This document shows, piece by piece, positions 8,853 to 17,735 of a stretch of 39,422 nucleotides of DNA. The position numbers and the translations under genes were made by a program. Under the pieces are notes generated by a model. It was not told where the DNA came from, made no database searches, and worked only from the letters and a program-made list of their open reading frames with translations. The DNA comes from Methanobacteriota archaeon (GTDB lineage: Archaea; Thermoplasmatota; Thermoplasmata; RBG-16-68-12): the NCBI GenBank assembly GCA_005878615.1, contig VBLT01000107.1:1-39422 (forward strand), written 5' to 3'. Numbering within the stretch: position 1 is the stretch's first letter; every line of letters begins with the position of its first letter.

Positions 8853-10025
8853 TCATAGGGCATTCGCGAGCATCTCGGCCAGGTCGACGATGCTGAGGGC
8901 CATGTTCCGTTTCGTCGCGACGTCCTCGAAATGCAACTCCGCGTGCGGGCACGTCGTGACGAGGGACGGGGCGCCCGTGTCCTCGGCGGCATCGAGACGT
9001 CGCTCGGCGACTCTCGTCGCCTGCTCCGGGAACACCGCGGGAAAGCCCCCGCCCGCTCCCGAACAGAGGGCGTCCGCATGGTGCGGGAGGATCTCCAGGA
9101 CCTTCAGGTCCTTGATGAACTTGAGCGCCTGCCTTGGCGCCTCGTAGACCTTCGTGACGCGGGACATGTGGCACGCGTCGTGGAACGCGACCTTTTGAGG
9201 GAGCGGCTTCGTGAAGGCGATCCGTTTCTCGCGGATCAGTTTCTCGACGTAGTGGGAGATGTGGAAGACGCTGAAGGGCGGGTTCCCGCCCCATTGTTTG
9301 TAGTCCCGGGCGAAGGCCCGGTAGCACTCCGCGCACGCCGTGACGAGGACCTTGGCCCCGGTCTCCTCGACGGCATGCACGTTGTGCGGCATGAGCTCCT
9401 TCTTCGTCACGTCTTCGTACCCCATCCGGGCGAGCGGCGCGCCGGTGCACCACTCCTCGGCGCCGAGGATCCGGTACGGGACCTTCGCGGCGTTCAGGAT
9501 CTTCACCATCGCCCGGGCGATCTGCTGTCTCTTGTAACTCGCGGCGCAGCCGACCCAGTAGACGACTTCCGGCGTCGGGGACTGCACCGTCTCGGGCGGG
9601 AGCCAGGCGGCCCGATTCGCCGCGGGCTCCCCGTACAGGTTGTGGGTCTCCCGGACATTCGCCAGGTACGGTTCCAATTCCGGCCTCGCGTATCCGGATG
9701 AGACCATCCACGCCTTGACGTCGTCCCAGAGGCCGTCAAACGGGATGTCGACGGGGCAGACCTCCTCGCAGGCCCCGCACCCGGTGCACTCCCACGCGTT
9801 GCGGGCGAACTCCTCGCCCGGTTTGACGTGGCGGCGGAGCAACAGGTCGAGAGGGCCCCTCATCTCGTACTGCCGGAGGGCGAAGATGCGACCGCGCGGG
9901 GAGGCGCCCTCCCAGCCGGCTTCCTGGTAGGCCGGGCACACGGGGACGCAATACCCGCACATCGTGCACGCGTGGACATCCTCCTGAATGGGAGGCATCT
10001 TCGTGAGCCGCGGCACTCGATCCAC
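8853..10025 (-). CDS. (Fe-S)-binding oxidoreductase subunit, GlcF/HdrD-like with two CCG-type domains
   Basis: Two 4Fe-4S motifs (CTMCGYCVPVCPAY, CTGCGACEEVCPVD) and two CCG-like repeats (WCTGAPLARMG..CAECY; LCSGAGGGF..TTCPHAELHF). Confidence 0.88.
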   Translation of the reverse strand: MDRVPRLTKMPPIQEDVHACTMCGYCVPVCPAYQEAGWEGASPRGRIFALRQYEMRGPLDLLLRRHVKPGEEFARNAWECTGCGACEEVCPVDIPFDGLWDDVKAWMVSSGYARPELEPYLANVRETHNLYGEPAANRAAWLPPETVQSPTPEVVYWVGCAASYKRQQIARAMVKILNAAKVPYRILGAEEWCTGAPLARMGYEDVTKKELMPHNVHAVEETGAKVLVTACAECYRAFARDYKQWGGNPPFSVFHISHYVEKLIREKRIAFTKPLPQKVAFHDACHMSRVTKVYEAPRQALKFIKDLKVLEILPHHADALCSGAGGGFPAVFPEQATRVAERRLDAAEDTGAPSLVTTCPHAELHFEDVATKRNMALSIVDLAEMLANAL

Positions 10026-10033
10026 CTACCCGA

Positions 10034-10552
10034 TCACGTGCGCAGCTCCGCGAGCTGGCGGTCCGCCAAGGTCGCCTGGCTCTCGTCTTCCTTGGCGAGC
10101 TCCTCGAGCAGGCTGCGGGCCGGACCGGCGGCGCGCGCGGCCGACTCTCGGAACAGGACTGCGGAATGACGCTCCGTCTCCGAGGCGATCTCCCAGGCCT
10201 TCGTCAGAGCGATCTCCTTCTCGAACGCATACCGGGCGGCTCCGCAACTCGGGCACACGTTCGGCATCGCCTTCGTGTCGGCGACGAAGCCGCAGACGTA
10301 GCATTCGACCTTCGCGACCGCGTCGAGTGGATAGATCCCGGGCATCACGGCCGCGTGGGCGGCGTTCGGGCCGGCGACCGCCTCCAGCTTCGCCAGCTGG
10401 GCCCTCTTGCGACGGCCGAGTTCCTCGAACGTGACCTTGACCCGCATTTCCGCCACCGCGGCATTCGCGAGATCGTAAAACGTCAGGCCCTCGACCACGG
10501 CCCCCAAGGCCCGCACGAGGGCGTCCGAGTCCTTCCCAACCTTCAAAGTCAA
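10034..10552 (-). CDS. Rubrerythrin-like protein with central rubredoxin-type Cys4 domain
   Basis: Ferritin-like helices (VEGLTFYDLANAAV...FEELGRRKRAQL; EIASETERHSAVLF...LLEELAKEDESQ) flank CYVCGF...CPSCGA. Start uncertain: TTG at 10552 after a GGGGGTGG element, or ATG at 10636. Confidence 0.65.
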   Translation of the reverse strand: MTLKVGKDSDALVRALGAVVEGLTFYDLANAAVAEMRVKVTFEELGRRKRAQLAKLEAVAGPNAAHAAVMPGIYPLDAVAKVECYVCGFVADTKAMPNVCPSCGAARYAFEKEIALTKAWEIASETERHSAVLFRESAARAAGPARSLLEELAKEDESQATLADRQLAELRT

Positions 10553-10649
10553 GGTGTCCGGCCACCCCCGAATCCGCTGGATTTCTGAAAGCGGCGCAGG
10601 GGATATCAAGATTTGCCACTTGCGCCGACGACGCATCGGGTCGGCGGAC

Positions 10650-10955
10650 TCAGATGCCCCAGCCGAATTGCTTCTTCGCGGTCTCGGACATCATCTCGGG
10701 CGTCCACGGGGGGTCCCACACGATGTTCACGACCGCCTCCTTGACGCCTTGGAGCTGTTCGAGCTTGCGCTTGACGTCTTGATGGATGTACGCGGAGGCG
10801 GGGCATCCCGGGGCGGTCAGCGTCATCTTGACGTCGACCTTCCCCTCGTCCTTGAGGTCGATGTTGTAGACGAGTCCCAGGTCGTAGATGTTGATCGGGA
10901 TCTCCGGGTCGTAGCACTTCCTCAGGACGCCGATCACGTCTTCCTTGGTCGCCAT
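10650..10955 (-). CDS. MIP18/DUF59 family protein (SufT/PaaD-like Fe-S maturation factor)
   Basis: YDPEIPINIYDLGLVYNI, LTAPGCPASAYI, VVNIVWDPPWTPEMMSE. Confidence 0.92.
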   Translation of the reverse strand: MATKEDVIGVLRKCYDPEIPINIYDLGLVYNIDLKDEGKVDVKMTLTAPGCPASAYIHQDVKRKLEQLQGVKEAVVNIVWDPPWTPEMMSETAKKQFGWGI

Positions 10956-10994
10956 GTGCTCGCCTTCGCCCGGTCCTACGCGGGCCGCAGGTTA

Positions 10995-11456
10995 TTAACG
11001 TTCCGATTGGGGCGCGAGCGGCTTCCTCCCGGCGAAGCCTCCGCCGAGGGTGTGCCACCATCCGACGCGGTCCTCGCCGCGCTGCCAGCACAGGTACACG
11101 ACCTCGTTCCCGATCCGCGCGGGGAAGTCGACCAGGCCGCGATGGATGTCCTTGACCTCGCAGCCGAGGGCCAACACGGATTCGATGTCCGCCTGGACGG
11201 ACCGATCGAGATCCGCTTGCTCCTGCAGGAGCTCGGCGTAGGAGTCGCGATCGGAGGGCGGTGCGCCGACGAGGCCCTCCCCGTAATACGCCTCCGAATC
11301 CTCGACGAGTTCGCGGAGATCCCGCAGCCGGGCGAGCTTCGGGTCGAGTCGGAGGAAAATCTCCTCCAGCTGGGGGAGGAGGGCATTCGCCTCCTCTTCC
11401 GAGAAGAGCCGCAACGGTGCTTCCCGATGCAGGTGGAGATCGGCCGGCGCTCCCAT
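10995..11456 (-). CDS. DUF2203 family protein
   Basis: LFSEEEANALLPQLEEIF and GCEVKDIHRGLVDFPARIGNEVVYLCWQRGEDRVGWWHTLGGGFAGRKPL match the remembered DUF2203 pattern. Confidence 0.85.
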   Translation of the reverse strand: MGAPADLHLHREAPLRLFSEEEANALLPQLEEIFLRLDPKLARLRDLRELVEDSEAYYGEGLVGAPPSDRDSYAELLQEQADLDRSVQADIESVLALGCEVKDIHRGLVDFPARIGNEVVYLCWQRGEDRVGWWHTLGGGFAGRKPLAPQSER

Positions 11457-11505
11457 CGTCCTGTCCTCCCTGCATTGATTGTCGGCGGATGGCTTGACCT
11501 TTGTC

Positions 11506-12477
11506 CTAGGTCAGTCCGTGAACCTGGCGGACGGCGCGCGTCGCGGCGACCATGTTCCGCAGCTTGTCCCGCGCCTCGTCGACGCTCCGCGTCTTCAGGC
11601 CGCAGTCCGGATCGATGAACAACTGGTCCGGCCGGAAAATGGTGAGGGCTTTCTCGATCCGCTCCCGGATCAGCGCCTCGGGCTCGATCACGTGGCTGTG
11701 GACGTCCACGACGCCGAAGGCGATTTCCTTCTTCAGCGGCTCCCGTTTGAACCGTTCCAACAGGTCGAGCCCCGAGTTCGACATCTCGAGGTCGAGTTGG
11801 TCGACCGGGAGCTTGTTGAAGTAGTCGAAGATCTCGTTGTAATTTCCATAGCAGGTGTGCAGGACGGTCCTCGCGCGGAGGCCCTTCGTCACGATGCCGA
11901 CCGCCTTGACCAGGAGCGGGAGCTCGTCGAACCGGGTCGACAGGGCCGGCTCGTCGACCTGGACGTACTTGGCCCCCGCGGCCTCGAGGGCGACCGCCTC
12001 CTCGTGGAGGAGCTTCGCGAAGGCGAGACAGGCCTCCGTCCGGGAGCCGTAATATTCGTCGAAGGACCAATCCATCATCGTGTAGGGTCCCGTGATCATC
12101 CCCTTGACCGGCCGGTCCGTCTGGGATTGCGCGAACGAAAACCAGTCGACGCTGATCGGGCCGCGGCGCTTGAGCTCCCCGACGACGATCGGTTTCTTGT
12201 AATAACGGTTCCCGTACGAACGGACCAGGCCGGAAATCTCCGTCCCTTCGAGGTTTTCGGCGAAGTACGTCGCCATGTCGCCCCGGTACTGTTCCCCGTC
12301 GACGAGGATGTCGATGCCGATTTCCTCCTGGAACCGGATCCACTCGCGGGTCGCTTTCTGCTCCAGGTCCTGCAGCGCGTCCGAGGGGAGTTCCCCCTTC
12401 GCGGCTTTGGTGCGCGCGCGGGTCAGATATTCCGGTTTCGGGAGCGAGCCGACGCTCGTCGTCAAGAGCGCGGTCAT
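11506..12477 (-). CDS. metE: Cobalamin-independent methionine synthase, MetE C-terminal (catalytic) half
   Basis: VGSLPKPEYL, HTCYGNYNEI and IDPDCGLKTR zinc-ligand motifs. ATGA overlap with the upstream metE N-like gene. Confidence 0.9.
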   Translation of the reverse strand: MTALLTTSVGSLPKPEYLTRARTKAAKGELPSDALQDLEQKATREWIRFQEEIGIDILVDGEQYRGDMATYFAENLEGTEISGLVRSYGNRYYKKPIVVGELKRRGPISVDWFSFAQSQTDRPVKGMITGPYTMMDWSFDEYYGSRTEACLAFAKLLHEEAVALEAAGAKYVQVDEPALSTRFDELPLLVKAVGIVTKGLRARTVLHTCYGNYNEIFDYFNKLPVDQLDLEMSNSGLDLLERFKREPLKKEIAFGVVDVHSHVIEPEALIRERIEKALTIFRPDQLFIDPDCGLKTRSVDEARDKLRNMVAATRAVRQVHGLT

Positions 12478-13451
12478 CCCGCCACCCCGAGGCCCCGCGC
12501 CGCATCGTGGAGGATCCTCAGTTTCCTGCGCGCGCGTTCTCGCGGGAGGAACTCCAAGCCGTTCGACGGGGAGAGGTACGAGGCCTTGAGGTCCACCGCC
12601 GAGTTGAGTTGCGACACTTTCTTTGCGACCGCCGCGGGATCCTCCTCCTTCGTATTCCGCGCGTCGATCACTCCGAGGACGAGAGGCTTCGACGATCCGT
12701 GTTTCGCGAGGACGGGCCACGTCGCGGCCCCTTGGACCAGATCGAGGCCGAGGATCTCGGCGGGCACCTCCTGGAGATCCTTGTAGATCCCTGCGACGTC
12801 CCCGAAGAAGGTGAAGAGGGTCAAGGTCGCCTTCGCCTTGTGCCCCCGGATGCGATCGAGGCCCTCGGAGACAAGGCTCAGGTCCTCAGGATGTTGCGTC
12901 AGAATCGGCTCGTCAATCTGGATCTGGGATGCGCCGGCCTTCACGAGCGCACCGACCTCTTCTCCGATCGCCGAGGCGAAGGCCCCCGCGAGCGCCTTCT
13001 TGTTCCCGTAGTGTTTGTCCAGTGAAAGGGAAGCGAGGGTCACGGGCCCGGTGAGGACCGCTTTCACGGGAGCCTTCGAGCTCCCCTGGGCGAACTTCCA
13101 CTCGTCCACGAGCAGGGGTCCGTTTCGGCTCACGGCACCGCGGACGACGGGTTGACGATAGTACGTGTTCGTGTCGAAATAACGAACGAGCCCGTTGATC
13201 TCGATGGACGCCAATTTGCCCGCGATGTGACTTTGGCTATCGTACCAGGAAATCTGGCCGTCCGTGACCAAATCGATGCCGACCTCGTTCTGCTCCTTGA
13301 GGACGGCCTTCACCGTGTCCCGTTCCACGGTCCGGAGCTCCGCTTCGGTGATCTCGCCCCGATCGAGGCGGGCGATGCCCCTCCGCAGGGCCTGTTCCTC
13401 GAACGCGTCTCCGGTCCGCGGGTACGATCCGACAACGGTCGTCTTCACCAT
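12474..13451 (-). CDS. MetE N-terminal-half-like protein (partner of split methionine synthase)
   Basis: VVGSYPRTGDAFEEQALRRG, QIQIDEPILTQHPED. Zinc-ligand positions are not conserved (LTLFTFFGDV, YLSPSNGLEFLP). Confidence 0.85.
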   Translation of the reverse strand: MVKTTVVGSYPRTGDAFEEQALRRGIARLDRGEITEAELRTVERDTVKAVLKEQNEVGIDLVTDGQISWYDSQSHIAGKLASIEINGLVRYFDTNTYYRQPVVRGAVSRNGPLLVDEWKFAQGSSKAPVKAVLTGPVTLASLSLDKHYGNKKALAGAFASAIGEEVGALVKAGASQIQIDEPILTQHPEDLSLVSEGLDRIRGHKAKATLTLFTFFGDVAGIYKDLQEVPAEILGLDLVQGAATWPVLAKHGSSKPLVLGVIDARNTKEEDPAAVAKKVSQLNSAVDLKASYLSPSNGLEFLPRERARRKLRILHDAARGLGVAG

Positions 13452-13550
13452 GCGAACGCCCTCGGGCGATCCGATGAGTCGTGCATGAAGGACGGCTCGG
13501 ATAAAAGGCTTGCAATTCCAATCGGAATATCGATTCGCCTCGAGCCGCGG

Positions 13551-14390
13551 TCACTTCTCGACTTGCTCTTCGAGGAGCTTCACTTCCCCTTGGAGGTTGA
13601 TGTGGTAGAACCCTTCGAGGTCCTTGTATCCGATTTCCTCCATGTGGAGACAGTCGACGGGGCAGACGTCCACGCACTGCTGGCAGCCGATGCACTTCGT
13701 GTAGTCGAACTCGGGGATCACGATCGGCTTTCCCTTCCGGTCGTTCGGCCCGTCGAGCATGTCGATGCAACGGGTGGGACATTCCCGCTCGCATTTCCGG
13801 CAGCCGATGCAAACATCGACCTCGAGGATCGGGTGCTCTCCGATGCGGTTGATCAGGACGATCTCCTTGTCCGAGTTTTCCTTCGGCATCCGGAGCTCGT
13901 CCGCGCGGTAGTACAGGTCCTCCCGGGCGTAGTCCGCCAGCTCGAACTCCTGGGTGAAGTTCCACGCGTCGGTCGGGCAGTACTCCATGCAATTCCCGCA
14001 AAAGAGGCAGTGACCGACGTCCACGGCCGGACGGCGAATCGTCTTCTTCATCTCGTCGAGCTGCGCGCGGCTGGGATGAAGGTACTCCGACGTCGGTTCG
14101 ACCTCGTAGAACTCGAAGTAGATGCACTCGTTCGGGCAGACCTTCGCGCACAGCTCGCAACCGATGCACTTGAACCAGTCGATGCTGTGCTGACCCCGAT
14201 ACGCGAGCGGCAGTTCGACCTTCTGGTAGGGATAGAGATGGGTGACCGGCTTTCGACCGCCCGGCACGAGGCGGTTGATCCCCGGCATCGTGATGAGCGT
14301 CTGCTTGATCGTCGCCATGAGCGGGCGGATGGTCCCGCCGACCGTGCCGACCTTCTTCCGCGACTCAGCTGCGGACCTGGGGGACTTCAT
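13551..14390 (-). CDS. NuoI-like polyferredoxin with four 4Fe-4S motifs
   Basis: CIGCELCAKVCPNEC, CLFCGNCMEYCPTD, CIGCRKCERECPTRC, CIGCQQCVDVCPVDC. Confidence 0.88.
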   Translation of the reverse strand: MKSPRSAAESRKKVGTVGGTIRPLMATIKQTLITMPGINRLVPGGRKPVTHLYPYQKVELPLAYRGQHSIDWFKCIGCELCAKVCPNECIYFEFYEVEPTSEYLHPSRAQLDEMKKTIRRPAVDVGHCLFCGNCMEYCPTDAWNFTQEFELADYAREDLYYRADELRMPKENSDKEIVLINRIGEHPILEVDVCIGCRKCERECPTRCIDMLDGPNDRKGKPIVIPEFDYTKCIGCQQCVDVCPVDCLHMEEIGYKDLEGFYHINLQGEVKLLEEQVEK

Positions 14391-15030
14391 AGGTGTACTC
14401 GCCCTTCTGCATGTCCATCAGCTGGCCTTCCCGGGCGCTGACGAGGCGGCCCTTCTTCGTCCGGACCCAACCGCTCCGCTCGGCCTTGATCTTCGCGCTC
14501 AGTTTCAGGAACCCGTCGATCAGCGCCTCCGGTCGGACCGGGCAACCGGGGATGAAGATGTCCGTCGGGACGAAGGTGTAGGAGCCCTTGACGACGCTGT
14601 ACGAGTCGTAGTACGGGCCGCCGCAAATCGTGCACTCCCCCATCGCGATGACCCACTTTGGCTCCGCCATCTGCTCGTAGAGCCGGCGGACCGCGGGGCG
14701 CAGCTTCAGCGAGATCGGGCCGTTCAGGAGGAGGACATCGCACTGCCGCGGGGAGGACCGGTAGATGACGCCGAAGCGTTCGACGTCGTAGCGAGGGTCG
14801 GACGTCGCGGCCATCTCGATCGCACAGCACATGATGCCGAAATGCAGCGGCCACGTCGAGTTCCGCTTCGCCCAGTTGAAGAACTCCCCGACGAGGCCCC
14901 CTTTGAGCGACTCGAGGATCGCTCCGCCGGGGCCCCGCTTGATGGGGGCATCGATGTTCTCCTCGACCCACTTCACGAAGTCCTTCGATCGGAGGCCGAC
15001 GATGTTCGCCTGCTCCGCACGCTGGATCAT
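14365..15030 (-). CDS. NuoB-like (complex I PSST-type) subunit
   Basis: WPLHFGIMCCAIEMAA, GECTICGGPYYDSYSVV, FIPGCPVRPEALIDG carry the N2-cluster Cys ligands. Overlaps the NuoI-like gene by 26 nt. Confidence 0.92.
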   Translation of the reverse strand: MIQRAEQANIVGLRSKDFVKWVEENIDAPIKRGPGGAILESLKGGLVGEFFNWAKRNSTWPLHFGIMCCAIEMAATSDPRYDVERFGVIYRSSPRQCDVLLLNGPISLKLRPAVRRLYEQMAEPKWVIAMGECTICGGPYYDSYSVVKGSYTFVPTDIFIPGCPVRPEALIDGFLKLSAKIKAERSGWVRTKKGRLVSAREGQLMDMQKGEYTYEVPQVRS

Positions 15031-15202
15031 CCGCTCCGGCCTCCGGTTCGCGCCGCGGGTCGCTCCCGGACGACTCGAATATCGGAGTCGCTCTTAACCC
15101 TTCGTCCACGGGTGTTCATGATCGATCCGCCTCCGGATTCTGGAGTCGTCCGCCGCGGTGAAACACACGGGCTGGCGGGCTTAAAGGTTGGGGCCTTACG
15201 GC

Positions 15203-16795
15203 TCACATGGGCACGCGGGATTCGAGTCCTCCCCAGGAGGCCCACCACGGTTCATCGGAGAAGAGGACGCCGGGATTCAGGAGTCCCCTAGGGTCGAAAG
15301 CATCTTTGATGGACCGCATCACGCCGTACACGTCGGCTCCCCAGATCCGCGGGAGCGTCTCGGCGCGGAGGCGACCGATGCCGTGCTCGCCGGAAGGCGC
15401 GCCTTGGAACCGCGTGAGCACGGCTTCATCGAATTCCTCGCGCAGGGAGCGCATCCGCTCGAAATCCGCGGGGTCGGTTGGATCGAACAACGGCCGGTAG
15501 TGCGTGTTCCCGTCCCCGATGTGGCCGTAGATCCCGGCGACGGTCCCATGGCGTCGCGTGAGGTCCACGAGATACTCGATGAACTCCGGCACCCGATCCC
15601 GCGGGACGATGGGGTCCTCGACGAAACCCCAGGCCTTGCGGGCCCCCGGCCGCTGGATGATCGTCGGAAAGACCGACCGCCGGAGTTTCCAGAGGCGGGC
15701 CTGGGTCGCGGCATCCGTCGCGACCTCCGGAGGACGGCTCAGGCGGTAGCGCGAGACGATCCGCCCCACGACCTCCGTGGCGACGGCGGTGAGGTCGCCT
15801 TCGTCGAATTCGACGAGCAGCATCGCCTCGGCGTTCGCGGGCGCTCCGTGCGGCTCCCGCCCAATCAGATCGAGGGAGGCCCCGTCGATCGCCTCCATCG
15901 CACTCGGGCCGAGCCGAAGGAGGTCCGCCACCAAGGGACCCAGTTCCTGGAACCGATCGAGGTACAGCAAGATGGTGATCCGCTCCGGAGGAACCGGGAT
16001 GACCCGAAGGGTGACCTCCGTCACGACGCCTAGCGTGCCTTCGCTTCCGACGAAGAGCTCGGCGAGGGGGAAGACGCCGCGCTGGAGAGCCTCGACAATC
16101 CGGACCAATTGGTAGCCACAGGAATGCTTTCGGATCGAGAGTCGGCTCGCGAGGATCGCCTCGCGGTGTCCCTCAATCTCACGGCGGACGGGCGGGAGAG
16201 CAGGGGCGATCCGAACCGCTTCGGCCCAATCCGAACCATCGACTCGCAGATCGCGGGCGACCAAGATGCCGCCGTCCGCAAGGGCCACCCGGAGGGACAC
16301 GACGTGATCGATCGTCTGACCATACTTCACACTCCGATAGCCGGACGCATTGTGTCCGACCATGCCGCCGATCCGACAGAGGTCCTGACTCCCGGGATCG
16401 GGAGCGACTCTCAGGTGATGCGCCGACAAGAAGCCGTTCAGTTCGGCCAAGAGGATCCCGGGCTGGACGGTGACCGTTTGCTTCGCCGCGTCGAACTTCA
16501 CGATCTCCTTGAACCGGGTCGTGTCCAGGACCACACCCGGTCCGATGGCTGCACCGGAGAGGGACGTTCCGGAGGCCCGCGGGGTGAGAGGCACCCCGAG
16601 TTCGCGGCAGACCTGAAGCGCCGCGATGACATCGGCTTCGGACTCGACGAACACCACTGCTCGCGGCTCGATGGCGCACGGACTTGCGTCCGTCGAGTAC
16701 GTGTGAAGGCTGACCTCGTCGGTGCGTACGCGATCCGCGCCGAGGGCCTTTTCGAGCGAACGACGCAGGTCCCGGTCCCCCGTTGACAAAGGCAT
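15203..16795 (-). CDS. FAD-linked oxidase, GlcD / D-lactate dehydrogenase-like
   Basis: PLTPRASGTSLSGAAIGPGVVLD FAD-binding PCMH motif, VKYGQTIDHVVSLRVAL, YGHIGDGNTHYRPLFD, SGEHGIGRLRAETL. Confidence 0.93.
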   Translation of the reverse strand: MPLSTGDRDLRRSLEKALGADRVRTDEVSLHTYSTDASPCAIEPRAVVFVESEADVIAALQVCRELGVPLTPRASGTSLSGAAIGPGVVLDTTRFKEIVKFDAAKQTVTVQPGILLAELNGFLSAHHLRVAPDPGSQDLCRIGGMVGHNASGYRSVKYGQTIDHVVSLRVALADGGILVARDLRVDGSDWAEAVRIAPALPPVRREIEGHREAILASRLSIRKHSCGYQLVRIVEALQRGVFPLAELFVGSEGTLGVVTEVTLRVIPVPPERITILLYLDRFQELGPLVADLLRLGPSAMEAIDGASLDLIGREPHGAPANAEAMLLVEFDEGDLTAVATEVVGRIVSRYRLSRPPEVATDAATQARLWKLRRSVFPTIIQRPGARKAWGFVEDPIVPRDRVPEFIEYLVDLTRRHGTVAGIYGHIGDGNTHYRPLFDPTDPADFERMRSLREEFDEAVLTRFQGAPSGEHGIGRLRAETLPRIWGADVYGVMRSIKDAFDPRGLLNPGVLFSDEPWWASWGGLESRVPM

Positions 16796-16863
16796 GATGG
16801 TCCGCGATTCACCCCGACGGGTTTCCTCTTTTCGGGCTCTCGCGGCGTGTCGAACGGAACAAC

Positions 16864-16870
16864 GTTTATC
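16864..16870 (+). promoter_or_regulatory. Putative TATA element GTTTATC for the TrmB-family gene
   Basis: About 28 nt upstream of the GTG at 16896, consistent with a leaderless transcript. Confidence 0.5.
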
Positions 16871-16895
16871 TCGCGCCTTGCCTTCGAAGGGCTCC

Positions 16896-17735
16896 GTGCC
16901 GATCAACCAGGAGCGAGTCCGGAAGTTGATGGAGCACGGCTTGACGGAATACCAAGCCCGCGTCTACCTGACCCTCCTCGATCTCGGCGCCGCGACCGCG
17001 AGCCAGATCTCTCCGCTGTCGAAGGTCCCCCGGACGCGGATCTACACGACGATGCAGCAGCTGCACCAGAAGGGGCTCGTGCAGATCCTGCCGGAGACGC
17101 CGCTGCGATACGAACCCGTCGCGTTCGATGCGTACCTCCGCGCCCTCGGGGACGACCTTCGGTCGCGCGCGAAGCAGCTCGATGCGGGCCTCGATTCCTT
17201 GGCCCGCGAATTCGCGATCAATGCCCAGCGCGAACCGGAATCCCACGGTCGGTTCGAGGCGATCTACGGCCGCAAGAACGTCCGGGAGCGACTCCTCCGG
17301 ATGTACGCGATCGCGTCGCGGGAGATCATCGGGATCGGGACGACGAAGAGCCCGGGCCGGATCCTCGGAGCGTTCCGTCCGAACCTCGTCGAGAAGGCGG
17401 CGCAAGGGGTCCGCCTCAAGTACGCCTTCTGCTTTACGCCGGAAAACCGCGATGACGTCCGCATGCTCCTGAAGCACGCGGAGGTCCGCCACATCGACTT
17501 CCAGATGCCGGTGTACATGCACAACGTCGATGGCAAGGAGTTCCTCATGAGCCATCCGATCCCGGACGACGATTCGTCGTACCGCGGCGACGACATCGCG
17601 ATCTGGACGAACGATCCGGCGATCGGGGACGCGATGTCGGAGATGTCGGAGCGCATCTGGGAGATGGGGAAGCCCGCGGAAGACATGCTGGAAGAACCCA
17701 GGCCCGCGAAGCGGGTCGCCCTCACTCGCCCTTGA
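16896..17735 (+). CDS. TrmB-family transcriptional regulator
   Basis: [53 protein letters not shown] is the TrmB-type winged HTH; C-terminal effector domain follows. GTG start (VPINQERV). Confidence 0.92.
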   Translation: MPINQERVRKLMEHGLTEYQARVYLTLLDLGAATASQISPLSKVPRTRIYTTMQQLHQKGLVQILPETPLRYEPVAFDAYLRALGDDLRSRAKQLDAGLDSLAREFAINAQREPESHGRFEAIYGRKNVRERLLRMYAIASREIIGIGTTKSPGRILGAFRPNLVEKAAQGVRLKYAFCFTPENRDDVRMLLKHAEVRHIDFQMPVYMHNVDGKEFLMSHPIPDDDSSYRGDDIAIWTNDPAIGDAMSEMSERIWEMGKPAEDMLEEPRPAKRVALTRP

